Positions 8,883-17,058 of a stretch of 64,000 bases of DNA are shown one piece after another. How positions within the stretch are numbered: position 1 is the first letter of the stretch; each line of letters opens with the position of its first letter. The stretch is from an uncultured Lachnospiraceae bacterium (lineage in GTDB: Bacteria; Bacillota; Clostridia; Lachnospirales; Lachnospiraceae). The notes beneath the pieces are model-generated. The model did not search any database, had not been told where the DNA came from, and saw nothing but the letters and a program-made list of their open reading frames with translations. The DNA lies in the NCBI GenBank assembly GCA_910586585.1, contig CAJUKA010000014.1:1-64000 (forward strand). Direction: 5' to 3'. Made by a program: the position numbers and the translations under genes.

Positions 8883-9383
8883 TTAATCCGTAAATACCTT
8901 TCTTGGTATAATTCCCTTAACGGTCTTGACAAAATCCTCTGTCAAATTCATTACATATTTCTGGCTTCCCTCATAAAAAATCCAATAAAGTTTTTGTTCT
9001 GGCAAATCATGCCCTGCACTGAGATCTTTTGCTTTTACCTGACGGTTTCTATAAGAATCAAGCTGATGGGATTTTTCAGGTGCAATAATCTCTATTTTAT
9101 TCACATCAATCTGTGCAACTCTCTTTCTTCTTGTCTTTGCCATAATCTTATCAACTGTGATTTCCTTATCAAGGTAGAGATACTCATACTCAATATCTGT
9201 CCATTGAAATACAAAATAGTCAAGGACTCCAAATAAAAGCACTCCAATAAAGAAATACACAAATCCTGTTCTCAGTGTTAAAAGCCCTAGCAAAACGGTA
9301 GGAACCATACACGCTATCCTAGCAAGCGTCTCTTTTGCTCCCCTGTCTTTTTTAATTAGTAATTCCTTATAGCTTTCGTTCAT
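8883..9383 (-). CDS. DUF6106-like membrane protein
   Basis: The 166-residue protein has two closely spaced hydrophobic segments (about residues 24-41 and 44-60) followed by a beta-rich cytosolic part with a basic patch (MAKTRRKRVAQIDVNKIEII). The arrangement resembles small PH-like membrane proteins of Clostridia annotated as DUF6106. The function is unknown. AAGGAAGGA precedes the ATG. It stands upstream of guaB but is separated from it by the guaB promoter. Confidence 0.7.
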   Translation of the reverse strand: MNESYKELLIKKDRGAKETLARIACMVPTVLLGLLTLRTGFVYFFIGVLLFGVLDYFVFQWTDIEYEYLYLDKEITVDKIMAKTRRKRVAQIDVNKIEIIAPEKSHQLDSYRNRQVKAKDLSAGHDLPEQKLYWIFYEGSQKYVMNLTEDFVKTVKGIIPRKVFTD

Positions 9384-9527
9384 AATGTAATTCCTTCCTT
9401 ATCGTCTATTATTATGTGGAAACATATACCATAGCTGCACATGAAACCCCTTTTTATATATTAAAACATTATTTTAAAACAAATCAACTCATTATTCAAT
9501 ATTTAGAAAAAATTTATAGTATGTGAG

Positions 9528-9555
9528 TTGACATCTTACTAATTTTGCATATATC
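9528..9555 (+). promoter_or_regulatory. Sigma-A promoter for the gene at 9652
   Basis: TTGACA (9528-9533), a 16-nt spacer, then TATATC (9550-9555). The predicted transcript would begin just before the folded leader at 9571-9626. Confidence 0.6.
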
Positions 9556-9570
9556 ATATATCTTAATTTA

Positions 9571-9626
9571 ATGTACTCTCGGAACCTTGCCGCAATATCA
9601 GGCACCAAAGGACTCCGAGAGTATAT
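9571..9626 (+). promoter_or_regulatory. Structured 5' leader (possible RNA regulator)
   Basis: A 12-bp outer stem (9571-9582 with 9615-9626, including one G-U pair) encloses inner CCUU/AAGG and GCC/GGC helices separated by internal loops. It ends 9-10 nt before the Shine-Dalgarno of the gene at 9652. The compact multi-helix shape resembles a cis-regulatory RNA, but I cannot match it to a known riboswitch class. Confidence 0.45.
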
Positions 9627-9651
9627 AGTTTATCATTACGGAGGTACTACC

Positions 9652-10359
9652 ATGGAGATTTACAACAAAAATCGCGATAACAACCATTCTTTGCATGATG
9701 AAATACGCGAACAAAATGCCAAGCTTAAAGATGCTCCTTTTCGAGAAAAACTTGACTATTTCAAAGAATATTATCTCAAAATGACAATCGGCATTCTAGC
9801 CTGCGTCATTCTGATAGGGTCTATTTTATATACCATGCTCACTTCCCCTTCTGATACCGCGTTTGCTGCATTCTTCTTTAATGACACCGGCGATTCTTCT
9901 AGTACAGCGCTTATAGACGGATTTGTAGAACATATGGGAATTGATACCAAAGAATACAATGCATATATTGATACGAGCCTGAACTATACTACTGAAAACG
10001 CAGACATGGATATCTATGCTGGCCTAGAAAAAACCATGGCTGTTATCATGGCAAAAGAACTTGATGTTATTGTAGGAGACACTGATACCATTGATTACTT
10101 TTCCAAAGGCAGCTGTTTCCATGATGTCTCGACCATTCTTCCCGAAGATCTTCTGAAACAGTACAAAGACAAGCTGTACTATGCAAAGGTGGAGGATAGC
10201 GATACTGTGATACCTGTGGGTATCTTTGTCACAGATTCTCCGAAACTTAACGAACAGTACTATTATATCAATAAAGAACCTGTTTTAGGATTTATTATCA
10301 ATTCTGATAATGTTGATACTGCCATAGAATTTCTAAAATATCTCTATATGGAAGATTAA
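9652..10359 (+). CDS. Hypothetical single-pass membrane protein
   Basis: The family is not recognised. The 235-residue product has a charged N-terminal cytosolic stretch, one membrane span (about residues 45-65, MTIGILACVILIGSILYTML), and an extracellular alpha/beta domain. That domain contains a region around IVGDTDTIDYFSKGSCFHDVS reminiscent of small ligand-binding folds. A reading frame from 9571 exists but would run through the folded leader. ACGGAGG 7 nt before the ATG at 9652 fixes the start. It is convergent with the L,D-transpeptidase gene. Confidence 0.75.
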   Translation: MEIYNKNRDNNHSLHDEIREQNAKLKDAPFREKLDYFKEYYLKMTIGILACVILIGSILYTMLTSPSDTAFAAFFFNDTGDSSSTALIDGFVEHMGIDTKEYNAYIDTSLNYTTENADMDIYAGLEKTMAVIMAKELDVIVGDTDTIDYFSKGSCFHDVSTILPEDLLKQYKDKLYYAKVEDSDTVIPVGIFVTDSPKLNEQYYYINKEPVLGFIINSDNVDTAIEFLKYLYMED

Positions 10360-10400
10360 TTGTTTGTTTCATTTTGCCAAGAGCAGGGACAAACTGTCCC

Positions 10401-12176
10401 CTACTCTATTGGAATTACAGAAGCATCTTGTATCGGCGGCTGTCCCTCTGCTGCCGGATCGACAACTACTGGTGGATCTATTCCAACTGCGGGCGGCAGT
10501 ATATCCATTCCTGGCTGTTCTACACCGATTCCTGGTGCCTGTATATCCATTCCTGGCTGTTCTATACCGATTCCTGGTGCCTGTATATCCATTCCTGGCT
10601 GTTCTACACCGATTCCCGGCTGTTCCACACCGATTCCTGGTGCCTGTATATCCATTCCTGGCTGTTCTACACCGATTCCCGGCTGTTCCATATCTATTGC
10701 AGGCTCTGCCTCCTCTGGTATTTGCGTATCTTCCGTTTCCGGTTCTGATGATACCCACTCTGTTCCGCCAAGCTGATAACACAGAACTGGCATTCCTTTT
10801 TCTATATTCTCGTAGATAATCTGTGCTACATCAGGCGGAAGGTTAATGCACCCATGCGAACCATTTTTCTTATAAATATTTTTGCCGTAACTCTTTCTCC
10901 AAGAACTGTCATGCATTCCAATATTTCCATTAAATGGCATCCAATAAGATACAGGCGTTGCATAATTAGCACCTTTGAGTGTTGTATTTCGTTCTTTATA
11001 AGTCAATGGAAAAGCGCCTGCTGGTGTTGCCCACCCCCTTGATTCATTACCTGACACAAAATCAGACTCCACTATCAGTTCTCCATCTTTGTATAAAAAT
11101 AAATGCTGTGCAGAAAGATTAATTTCCACATATGTATCTCCATAATCAGGCTTACTATGACTTGCAGCAGTCTGGAAATAGACAGGTTCTCTGTCCTGGC
11201 TCTCACAAGCCAAAAGTGCTGCCTCAAGAGCGTCTACCTCTTCTGGCTGATTAATCAGCCATCCATAGGGACCTCCTTTGATTGTCACTGTCTCCCCATA
11301 AGAAGTTTCAAACTCTTTAGAGGAATACCCTGTATTATATTTCTTGGCAAGACCTTTGACAAATTCCTGAATCCGTTCCTTGTCAAAAACAATCCCGCCT
11401 TTCTCATCTTCTGACATCCATTCATAAAAAATCGTTGCATCTAAAATCTCGGTATTTTCATCAAAATGATATACAATTTGAGTATCTAAATGCTGCTTCC
11501 ACAAATTATATCGTTCGTTCAAAGACTGGTTATCTTGGTAAATCTTTGGTTCTTCATACAGCTCTAAATCCTCCAAAGAAATATGTGAAACAACATTTTC
11601 AACAGCCTCTACAACCTGTTCCCGAAATGCTTTTACTTTTATCAAGCTGCCTTTTATTTCCGGAACAATATGTATCCCATTATCTGTATCATATGTTAAA
11701 TATGCATCCTCTGGCTGCACCATTTTTTTGCTATCCATACAGGAGAGACCTTTTATCAGACTTTCTAGCTTTTTCTTATCATAATCTGCCATTACAGAAA
11801 TCTCATATCTTGTATGCGGAAATAAATTAATTCCCCATTTCCAAAACTTCTGATTCGCAATGAGCTGCGCTATCATATCCGCATCTTCAAATTGAAATGT
11901 CAGCCCAAAGTCTTTTCCATAAAGAATTTCTTCCTTGTCATCCCGTGTCTGGATATATAGTGCATAGTCTTTCGACAAATGATTCAAACCCTCCTGTACC
12001 TGCTCTGCTGTCATTCCTGATACATCTATCTCATTTATCATTACATTTGGGAAAAAACGATTCTTATACTGCAGCCCAATCAAAAGATAAATGAGCGCAA
12101 AACACAGAATCATTCCTCCTAAAATACTAAAATATAAGGCCCTTCTTTTCGTTGCCTTTGCTACTTTTTCTGTCAT
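10401..12176 (-). CDS. L,D-transpeptidase with repetitive C-terminal tail
   Basis: Membrane-anchored enzyme that forms 3-3 crosslinks in peptidoglycan or anchors proteins to it. From the chosen start (591 residues) there is a basic N-terminus, one membrane helix (about 12-32), a VanW/peptidoglycan-binding-like region (about 35-330) and a YkuD catalytic domain (about 345-475) ending in SHGCINLP with the active-site cysteine. After that comes a low-complexity tail of alternating QPG and APG units (about 500-580). A longer frame from 12284 starts almost at the predicted transcription start and was not used. The true start could be a few codons away, since the Shine-Dalgarno is weak. Confidence 0.9.
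   Translation of the reverse strand: MTEKVAKATKRRALYFSILGGMILCFALIYLLIGLQYKNRFFPNVMINEIDVSGMTAEQVQEGLNHLSKDYALYIQTRDDKEEILYGKDFGLTFQFEDADMIAQLIANQKFWKWGINLFPHTRYEISVMADYDKKKLESLIKGLSCMDSKKMVQPEDAYLTYDTDNGIHIVPEIKGSLIKVKAFREQVVEAVENVVSHISLEDLELYEEPKIYQDNQSLNERYNLWKQHLDTQIVYHFDENTEILDATIFYEWMSEDEKGGIVFDKERIQEFVKGLAKKYNTGYSSKEFETSYGETVTIKGGPYGWLINQPEEVDALEAALLACESQDREPVYFQTAASHSKPDYGDTYVEINLSAQHLFLYKDGELIVESDFVSGNESRGWATPAGAFPLTYKERNTTLKGANYATPVSYWMPFNGNIGMHDSSWRKSYGKNIYKKNGSHGCINLPPDVAQIIYENIEKGMPVLCYQLGGTEWVSSEPETEDTQIPEEAEPAIDMEQPGIGVEQPGMDIQAPGIGVEQPGIGVEQPGMDIQAPGIGIEQPGMDIQAPGIGVEQPGMDILPPAVGIDPPVVVDPAAEGQPPIQDASVIPIE
10507..10695. repeat. 42-nt tandem repeat within the L,D-transpeptidase gene
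   Basis: Near-identical units begin at 10507, 10549, 10591 and 10654, with periods of 42, 42 and 63 nt. The basic half-unit is 21 nt (7 residues). The array stays in frame and encodes the Pro/Gly tail (GVEQPGMDIQAPGI pattern). Single-base variants distinguish the copies. Length variation by slippage is expected. Confidence 0.95.
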
Positions 12177-12229
12177 ATGAATTTCTCGCTTTCCTATGTA
12201 AACTCTACTTATTAACCTGAATTCGTTTA

Positions 12230-12265
12230 GCATAGGGCGCATTAAATATTTAACGCGCCCTATGC
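12230..12265 (-). promoter_or_regulatory. Hairpin in the L,D-transpeptidase leader
   Basis: A perfect 11-bp stem, gcatagggcgc (12230-12240) with 12255-12265, encloses an AT-rich 14-nt loop. It lies between the promoter at 12296-12324 and the start codon, inside the predicted 5' untranslated region. It could also act as a terminator for ldh read-through. Confidence 0.55.
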
Positions 12266-12295
12266 CAATATAGGTTTTAACCAAACATACAATAT

Positions 12296-12324
12296 ACTAT
12301 AATGAAAGCAGCCATTAAAATCAA
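12296..12324 (-). promoter_or_regulatory. Sigma-A promoter of the L,D-transpeptidase gene
   Basis: On the minus strand TTGATT (12319-12324) and TATAGT (12296-12301) are separated by 17 nt. Confidence 0.6.
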
Positions 12325-12388
12325 CTGATTTTTATCAAATCCAGAAATTGCCTGTAACCTTTCAGCTTCGTCACATATTTACAGCCCT

Positions 12389-13345
12389 TTAAAGGTTCAA
12401 TCCCTTTATTACTTCTGCGAGCGTATCGGCTGACTGTTTTAGCTTTATCTGCTCCTCTTGGCTCAAAGAAATAGGCACTCTTGTCTCTACACCGCAACTG
12501 CCTACAACCGCCGGCATACTCAATGCCATGCCTTCTATTCCATATTCCCCATGAATCATTCTTGATATTGGGAGAATAGCACGGTCATTTCTTACAATTG
12601 CTTCACAGATACGTCTCACCGACATTGCAATACCATAATAAGTTGCCCGTTTTTTGGAAATGATTTCGTAAGCACTATTCTTTACTTCTTCTGCAATTCT
12701 CTCCATAGATTCTTCATGCTGGAAATGTCCGCGCATCTCACAAAAATCATTTAATGGCACACCGGAAACATTTGCGCTGCTCCATGCTGCAATCTCACTG
12801 TCTCCATGTTCACCAATAATAAATGCATGAACACTTTTGCTGTCTACATCCAAATGTTCTCCCAGCTTATATTTTAATCTGGCGCTGTCAAGAACGGTTC
12901 CAGAACCAATGACTCTGTTTTCAGGCATGTTGCCCAGTTTACATGCTGTATATGTGAGGATATCGACAGGATTGGAAACAATTAATAAAATGCCCTCATA
13001 ATTTCTGCTTGCAATCTGAGGTATAATACTTTTAAATATTTCTACATTCTTGTGCACAAGATCCAATCTTGTCTCGTCTGGTTTCTGGTTTGCTCCTGCT
13101 GTTACAATCACAATTGCAGCATCTGTGATATCATCATAACCCCCTGCATAAATATCAACATGCCCTACAAATGGGATACCATGCGCAATATCAAGAGCTT
13201 CTCCCTCTGCTCTGTCGTGGTCTGCATCTATCAATACCATCTCAGAGAACAAGCCACTCTGCATCAGGCAGAATGCAATCGTAGACCCCACGAAACCGCA
13301 CCCAATAATTGCTACCTTTCTGTTGTTAATCACTACTTTTTCCAT
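12389..13345 (-). CDS. ldh: L-lactate dehydrogenase
   Basis: NADH-dependent reduction of pyruvate to L-lactate in the cytosol, a fermentative redox sink. The 318-residue protein has the N-terminal Rossmann motif GCGFVGSTIA (about residues 15-24), an arginine near RLDLVHKN, and the catalytic IGEHGDSE with the active histidine near 178. The charge and motif pattern fits LDH rather than malate dehydrogenase, although the two families are close. AAGGAGG precedes the ATG by 10 nt. Confidence 0.93.
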   Translation of the reverse strand: MEKVVINNRKVAIIGCGFVGSTIAFCLMQSGLFSEMVLIDADHDRAEGEALDIAHGIPFVGHVDIYAGGYDDITDAAIVIVTAGANQKPDETRLDLVHKNVEIFKSIIPQIASRNYEGILLIVSNPVDILTYTACKLGNMPENRVIGSGTVLDSARLKYKLGEHLDVDSKSVHAFIIGEHGDSEIAAWSSANVSGVPLNDFCEMRGHFQHEESMERIAEEVKNSAYEIISKKRATYYGIAMSVRRICEAIVRNDRAILPISRMIHGEYGIEGMALSMPAVVGSCGVETRVPISLSQEEQIKLKQSADTLAEVIKGLNL

Positions 13346-13373
13346 TATAATATAACCTCCTTATTTCTTTAAT

Positions 13374-13405
13374 CGAGTAGGGAAGTTTCGTCTTCTTCCT
13401 ACTCG
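13374..13405. repeat. Hairpin in the ldh leader
   Basis: Arm cgagtagggaag (13374-13385) pairs with 13395-13405 with one bulged base. It is related to the hairpin before the guaB promoter (8801-8831), including the CGCG tract that follows. On the minus strand it ends shortly before the ldh ribosome site. Confidence 0.45.
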
Positions 13406-13460
13406 CGCGCCGGACGCGGACAGCTTTTGCTGCATAATTCCTCTTCGCGTTCGTGTGCAT

Positions 13461-13489
13461 AAAAAGCATGGTCCATTGTAAAACCATGC
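13461..13489 (-). terminator. Probable intrinsic terminator
   Basis: A 7-bp stem (13466-13472 with 13483-13489) is followed on the minus strand by UUUUU (13461-13465). It lies about 100 nt after the stop of the gene at 13591-14055 and upstream of ldh, so it either ends that gene or attenuates ldh. Confidence 0.55.
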
Positions 13490-13590
13490 CTGATTATCAA
13501 ATCACTACTATCATATTATGGCAAGTGGAATGATACTTTTACTAACCTTCCCAAAATTTTTGAAATATATTCACCCATTCCTTCTGATGC

Positions 13591-14055
13591 CTAATACTCT
13601 AATGGTTTTCTGATTTCCATTAATTCTTTCATCTTTAGAAGGACTGCAAGGTATACGCCATTTTGAACACCTTCTGCCCACATTGCACCTTTCACATCGC
13701 CTTTTATCACATATTTTGACAAGATATCCCCCAAAACAGTGATATCCTGCAAAGAACATGCCTCAATCACACGAAGTTCATCTTTTTCTGTCTTCATACG
13801 ATATCTCGAAAAGGTATATACGTAATTTCTATTTAAAAAATCTGTCTTTTTGACTTCTTTTACAAAATTGAGCAGTGTCGAATCATATACTGGCACTGTC
13901 AAGGAACTCTTATCAATTCCTTCACCACTAAAAATACTTGATGTAGCAGTCCCACTGACATTTTGAAGCCATGACAAATATTTCATCAGCCTCGCTACAT
14001 CTTCCTGATAGCAAATGATAATTTCATCTCTCGAAAGCTTCATGCTCTCCTGCAT
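13591..14055 (-). CDS. Hypothetical protein
   Basis: The family is not recognised. It is 154 residues, soluble, with no signal or membrane segment. An N-terminal helical part (DEIIICYQEDVARLMKYLSW) is followed by a core rich in alternating strands and helices, and a C-terminal part (KGAMWAEGVQNGVYLAVLLK) that looks like a closing helix. The start at 14055 is fixed by GGAGG 7 nt upstream. A longer frame to 14085 has no ribosome site. It is flanked by a terminator and by the hairpin-rich intergenic region. Confidence 0.7.
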   Translation of the reverse strand: MQESMKLSRDEIIICYQEDVARLMKYLSWLQNVSGTATSSIFSGEGIDKSSLTVPVYDSTLLNFVKEVKKTDFLNRNYVYTFSRYRMKTEKDELRVIEACSLQDITVLGDILSKYVIKGDVKGAMWAEGVQNGVYLAVLLKMKELMEIRKPLEY

Positions 14056-14157
14056 ATTCGTCCTCCATTCTAGTTCTCTCTGCATACGGCTACTTTTATT
14101 CTATCATAAAACATCAAAATGTACAGCAGTTATTGTAAAAATTTGGTTGCATATAGT

Positions 14158-14325
14158 AACAGTCCGTTACTGTTCACAACCGCGCCATGCACTTGCTGCA
14201 TGGTGTCGGAGCAAGCGCCAAAATGCGTGCTTTTTCGCATTTTGTGTGCATCAGTTGTTGCAATTCACACCCAAATCGTTGTAAATGTATGTGAAATCTG
14301 GCGTATGTGTGAATTGCAGCAACAG
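14158..14325. other. Four-hairpin intergenic region
   Basis: Between divergent genes at 14055 and 14420 there are four successive inverted repeats: 14158-14163/14169-14174, 14185-14191/14197-14203, 14220-14227/14236-14243 (8 bp) and 14252-14270/14307-14325 (17 of 19 bp). There is no open frame of interest. It could be a small RNA gene or a degenerate repeat element; neither can be decided from this window. Confidence 0.4.
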
Positions 14326-14356
14326 TTCAGCCATGCAAAATTTATCGTAATAATAC

Positions 14357-14385
14357 TTGTTCTCTTCCATCTTGGATATTATAAT
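14357..14385 (+). promoter_or_regulatory. Promoter of the VanZ-like gene
   Basis: TTGTTC (14357-14362), a 17-nt spacer, and consensus TATAAT (14380-14385), 34 nt before the start codon at 14420. Confidence 0.7.
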
Positions 14386-14419
14386 AGGAAACATATTTTA
14401 AAATAAAGGAGTGTTTCCT

Positions 14420-14974
14420 ATGCGAATTTTGCGTTTTTTCATCAAACTGCTGTCATTTGTGCCGGCCTTAATCATCATGTATATTATTTTTTCCTTTTCT
14501 GCTCAAGATGGGACTGCCAGTTCCATGCAAAGCTATAAAGTTACCAAAAAAATTGTATCCACTGCTGACAGAATGCTTGACTTAGAGCTTACCGAGCAGC
14601 AGACAAACCGCTGTATTCGGAAAATACACTACTATATTCGGAAACTTGCTCACTTTACAGAATATTTTCTGCTTGCAGTATCCGTCTCTGTACCATTGTA
14701 TGTTTATGGCATACGCGGTATATGGCTCGTGATAACTGCTGGTATTTTATGCAGCGGTTTTGCAGCACTCGATGAATTTCATCAGCTCTTCGTACAGGGA
14801 CGCGGTGCCTCTGTCCGCGATGTTATTATTGATAGCTGCGGAGCGCTTGTCGGCATTTTCATTGTAAGAATTTTAGGATATATCACCAGAAAAACACTGG
14901 TAGAACCACTATGCCGGCACAAAAGGCAAAATCCATATCCCTCACAGCACTGTACTAGTACCCCGTTCAGCTAA
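14420..14974 (+). CDS. VanZ-like membrane protein
   Basis: The 184-residue membrane protein has hydrophobic segments near residues 5-27, 75-95, 98-118 and 130-155. The VanZ signature is the IRKLAHFTEY segment after the first loop and DEFHQLFVQGRGASVRD between the last two spans. In the family prototype VanZ gives low-level teicoplanin resistance, but most chromosomal homologs have no known role. The ATG at 14420 follows AAGGAG by 8 nt. A GTG 9 nt upstream lies inside the ribosome site and is rejected. It overlaps the convergent esterase gene by 4 nt. Confidence 0.88.
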   Translation: MRILRFFIKLLSFVPALIIMYIIFSFSAQDGTASSMQSYKVTKKIVSTADRMLDLELTEQQTNRCIRKIHYYIRKLAHFTEYFLLAVSVSVPLYVYGIRGIWLVITAGILCSGFAALDEFHQLFVQGRGASVRDVIIDSCGALVGIFIVRILGYITRKTLVEPLCRHKRQNPYPSQHCTSTPFS

Positions 14975-15792
14975 AAATTATATTTGAGCCAGTTTTTGCA
15001 AAGCTGCATCCACTGTTCACATTGTGGTTCAATTTCCTTCCCCGCAGCCATTGCCGTTTCCTTTGTGGCAAGCGCACTCCCGTGTACCCCATGCGGAAAT
15101 ACATGGTATTCAAATTTGATGCCTGCCTTTCTGAGCGCTGATGCAAACATCAAAGAATTTTCAAGTGGCACAGACCCATCTTCAAATGTGTGCCACATAA
15201 ATACAGGGGGAACGCTTTCTGTTACCTGATTTTCGAGGCTTAGTTCCTTCTCAAGCAAAGGATCTGCCTTGCTACCCATTAAATTGACAAAACTGCCTTT
15301 ATGTGCAAATTCTCCTGCTGTTATTACAGGATAGGCAAGTATCATTCCATTTGGTTGATACCATTCCCTTTTTTTGCCCATCTCCTTTTCAAGCCAGTCT
15401 CTGTCCCAAAAGCAGCCAAGACTTGCAGCCAGATGCCCACCTGCTGAAAAACCTGCCACAATAATTTTGGCTCGGTCAACAGCATATTCTTCTGCATGTT
15501 CCCTGATATATGCTACTGACCATGCAAGCTCCATCAGCGCTTGCGGATGTTCTGCTCCCTGCCTTGAAATATCATACCAAAGAACCGCCGCATGACACCC
15601 TGCAGTTAGAAACTGAAATGCTATTGGTTCTCCTTCCCTGACTGATACATGTTCATATCCGCCACCTGGACAAATTAAAACCAATGGACGTTTGCGATCC
15701 CCATAAGTTTCTGGATAACTTTCGTGGAGATACAAGAAAAGCGTTGCCTGCACAGCATTTCCAATCTCCACTTTCACACGTTCATATATCAT
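14971..15792 (-). CDS. Alpha/beta hydrolase (esterase/acetyl-xylan esterase-like)
   Basis: A cytosolic 273-residue serine hydrolase. It has the oxyanion motif CPGGGYEHVS (about residues 40-49), nucleophile elbow GFSAGGH (about 120), an acid residue in the FEDGSVP segment and histidine in HGVHGSAL near 240. The layout matches BD-FAE/endo-xylanase-type acetyl esterases of gut Clostridia. The substrate is probably an acetylated sugar or oligosaccharide, which is inference. AGGAG lies 7 nt before the ATG and is the last part of a repeat relative (15806-15912). Confidence 0.85.
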   Translation of the reverse strand: MIYERVKVEIGNAVQATLFLYLHESYPETYGDRKRPLVLICPGGGYEHVSVREGEPIAFQFLTAGCHAAVLWYDISRQGAEHPQALMELAWSVAYIREHAEEYAVDRAKIIVAGFSAGGHLAASLGCFWDRDWLEKEMGKKREWYQPNGMILAYPVITAGEFAHKGSFVNLMGSKADPLLEKELSLENQVTESVPPVFMWHTFEDGSVPLENSLMFASALRKAGIKFEYHVFPHGVHGSALATKETAMAAGKEIEPQCEQWMQLCKNWLKYNF

Positions 15793-15805
15793 ATAATTTC
15801 TCCTA

Positions 15806-15912
15806 TTTTAAAGTCGCTGCGCGACGGCTCTTAAGCAACAGTCTCTCCGATGCCCTCTTCTGAGAGGAATTTTCTCTCCTGAAAATCCCTCTCTTGCATC
15901 TTCGCGACTTTT
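15806..15912 (-). repeat. Divergent copy of the SD-adjacent repeat family (copy C)
   Basis: On the minus strand this block ends with CTTAAGAGCC, the hairpin gtcgc-gca-gcgac (15813-15825) and a TTTAAAA tail that runs directly into the AGGAG of the esterase gene. The 3' portion resembles the 168-bp repeats at 51079-51421. The middle shares a gagag...tttt...gagag pattern but has diverged. Its 5' end carries a further GTCGCG. Confidence 0.6.
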
Positions 15913-15941
15913 GTTTTTATCGCTGCAAAAACTGACACAGC

Positions 15942-17030
15942 TTACTTAAATATGACTGGCCTTTCTTTCTGTGCTACAGCGATATATGTTTTTCCTTCGT
16001 TAAGCTGAATTTCATTTCCAAAGTCATCATAATATACAGTAGGCGTATATTCCCCTGTTTTCTGCCAGGTCACATGAATACACTTTCCCTTGGTAAAATA
16101 ATATCCGTCCTCTGTATTGTCAATATTTTGAAAATACAAATATCCTTTTGCATCTAATCTGCACCACTTTGTATTTTGAACAATCACATTGGCAAACTTA
16201 AGCTGTTGTCCATTTAATCCATCTGTTTGTGGCTTTCCATGGATGGATTTATAATACATACCATCTGTTGGGTTATAGACAAATGAACTTTTGGTATATG
16301 GAAAGATCTGTGACAAATCTATTGCATTTGCTGCTACTGCCCCTACACCATATTGTTCTAGAGTATTGACTCCATCTGCAAATGTGAAATGTTTCGGATT
16401 ATAAAATCCTTCTCTTATATTGAGGGAATAACCAAGCTGGGCACAAGCATTTATAATACCTGGTGCACTTGTATATGCATTGTGAGGCGCTTTTTTGTCA
16501 GATGTTCTAAAAAATGCTTCGGAACCTGGCGCACCTCCGCCTACACCATACTGGTTGGTGCCAGATATATTGTTGATATCTGCTGCCGTAATTCTGTCTT
16601 TCATATAGACAACACCACCAAAGTGAATCAAAATCGGATCCCACTCTGTTGCCTGGGGAATATAATAAGCCCTGCAACTTCTGACATTTCCAATTTTGGC
16701 AAGTCCAGTCCAGTTGTTCATTACTGCCAACTGCCGTGAAATTTCACCCTCCTCCATCATTTCATACAATATATCTGCATTGCTAATACCATAGGAGGGC
16801 TGTGCTACCTTATCAGTGGGCATCATCACCGCGATTGGTCTGATTATTGTCTGTTCCACAGGCACCCACTCATTTGTATATACACTCCTGACATATCCCG
16901 GAAGAACTTCATCTGCTTTTGCCACTGCTGCTGGCGATATGCTATTTCCCGCCATGACTGCAACGGTAGCGGCGGCAAGTACCGTTGCCGCAATTTTTTT
17001 CAGAGCTGTTTTTATTGTTCTTTTTTTCAT
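15942..17030 (-). CDS. DUF3048 (YerB-like) exported protein
   Basis: The 362-residue protein has a clear Sec signal peptide (basic MKKRTIKTALKK, hydrophobic core to about residue 36, likely cut near AVAKADE). It then has the two-part DUF3048 fold: an N-terminal domain with RPIAVMMPTDKVAQPSYG, SRQLAVM and NVRSCRAYYI, and a C-terminal beta domain ending near residue 360. Bacillus YerB is a lipoprotein, but no lipobox cysteine is seen here. The function is unknown. AAGGGAG precedes the start. It follows sigH by 28 nt. Confidence 0.87.
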   Translation of the reverse strand: MKKRTIKTALKKIAATVLAAATVAVMAGNSISPAAVAKADEVLPGYVRSVYTNEWVPVEQTIIRPIAVMMPTDKVAQPSYGISNADILYEMMEEGEISRQLAVMNNWTGLAKIGNVRSCRAYYIPQATEWDPILIHFGGVVYMKDRITAADINNISGTNQYGVGGGAPGSEAFFRTSDKKAPHNAYTSAPGIINACAQLGYSLNIREGFYNPKHFTFADGVNTLEQYGVGAVAANAIDLSQIFPYTKSSFVYNPTDGMYYKSIHGKPQTDGLNGQQLKFANVIVQNTKWCRLDAKGYLYFQNIDNTEDGYYFTKGKCIHVTWQKTGEYTPTVYYDDFGNEIQLNEGKTYIAVAQKERPVIFK

Positions 17031-17058
17031 TCTATAATCTCCCTTCTACGATTAAAAA

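Noticed and set aside
10507..10695. CRISPR-like appearance of regularly spaced repeats
   Set aside because: Units are contiguous with no unique spacers and are in coding frame; no cas gene is near.
10364..10819. Overlapping frames on both strands in the repeat region near 10.5 kb
   Set aside because: The 42-nt periodic DNA opens several frames at once. Only the minus-strand frame continues into a complete L,D-transpeptidase.
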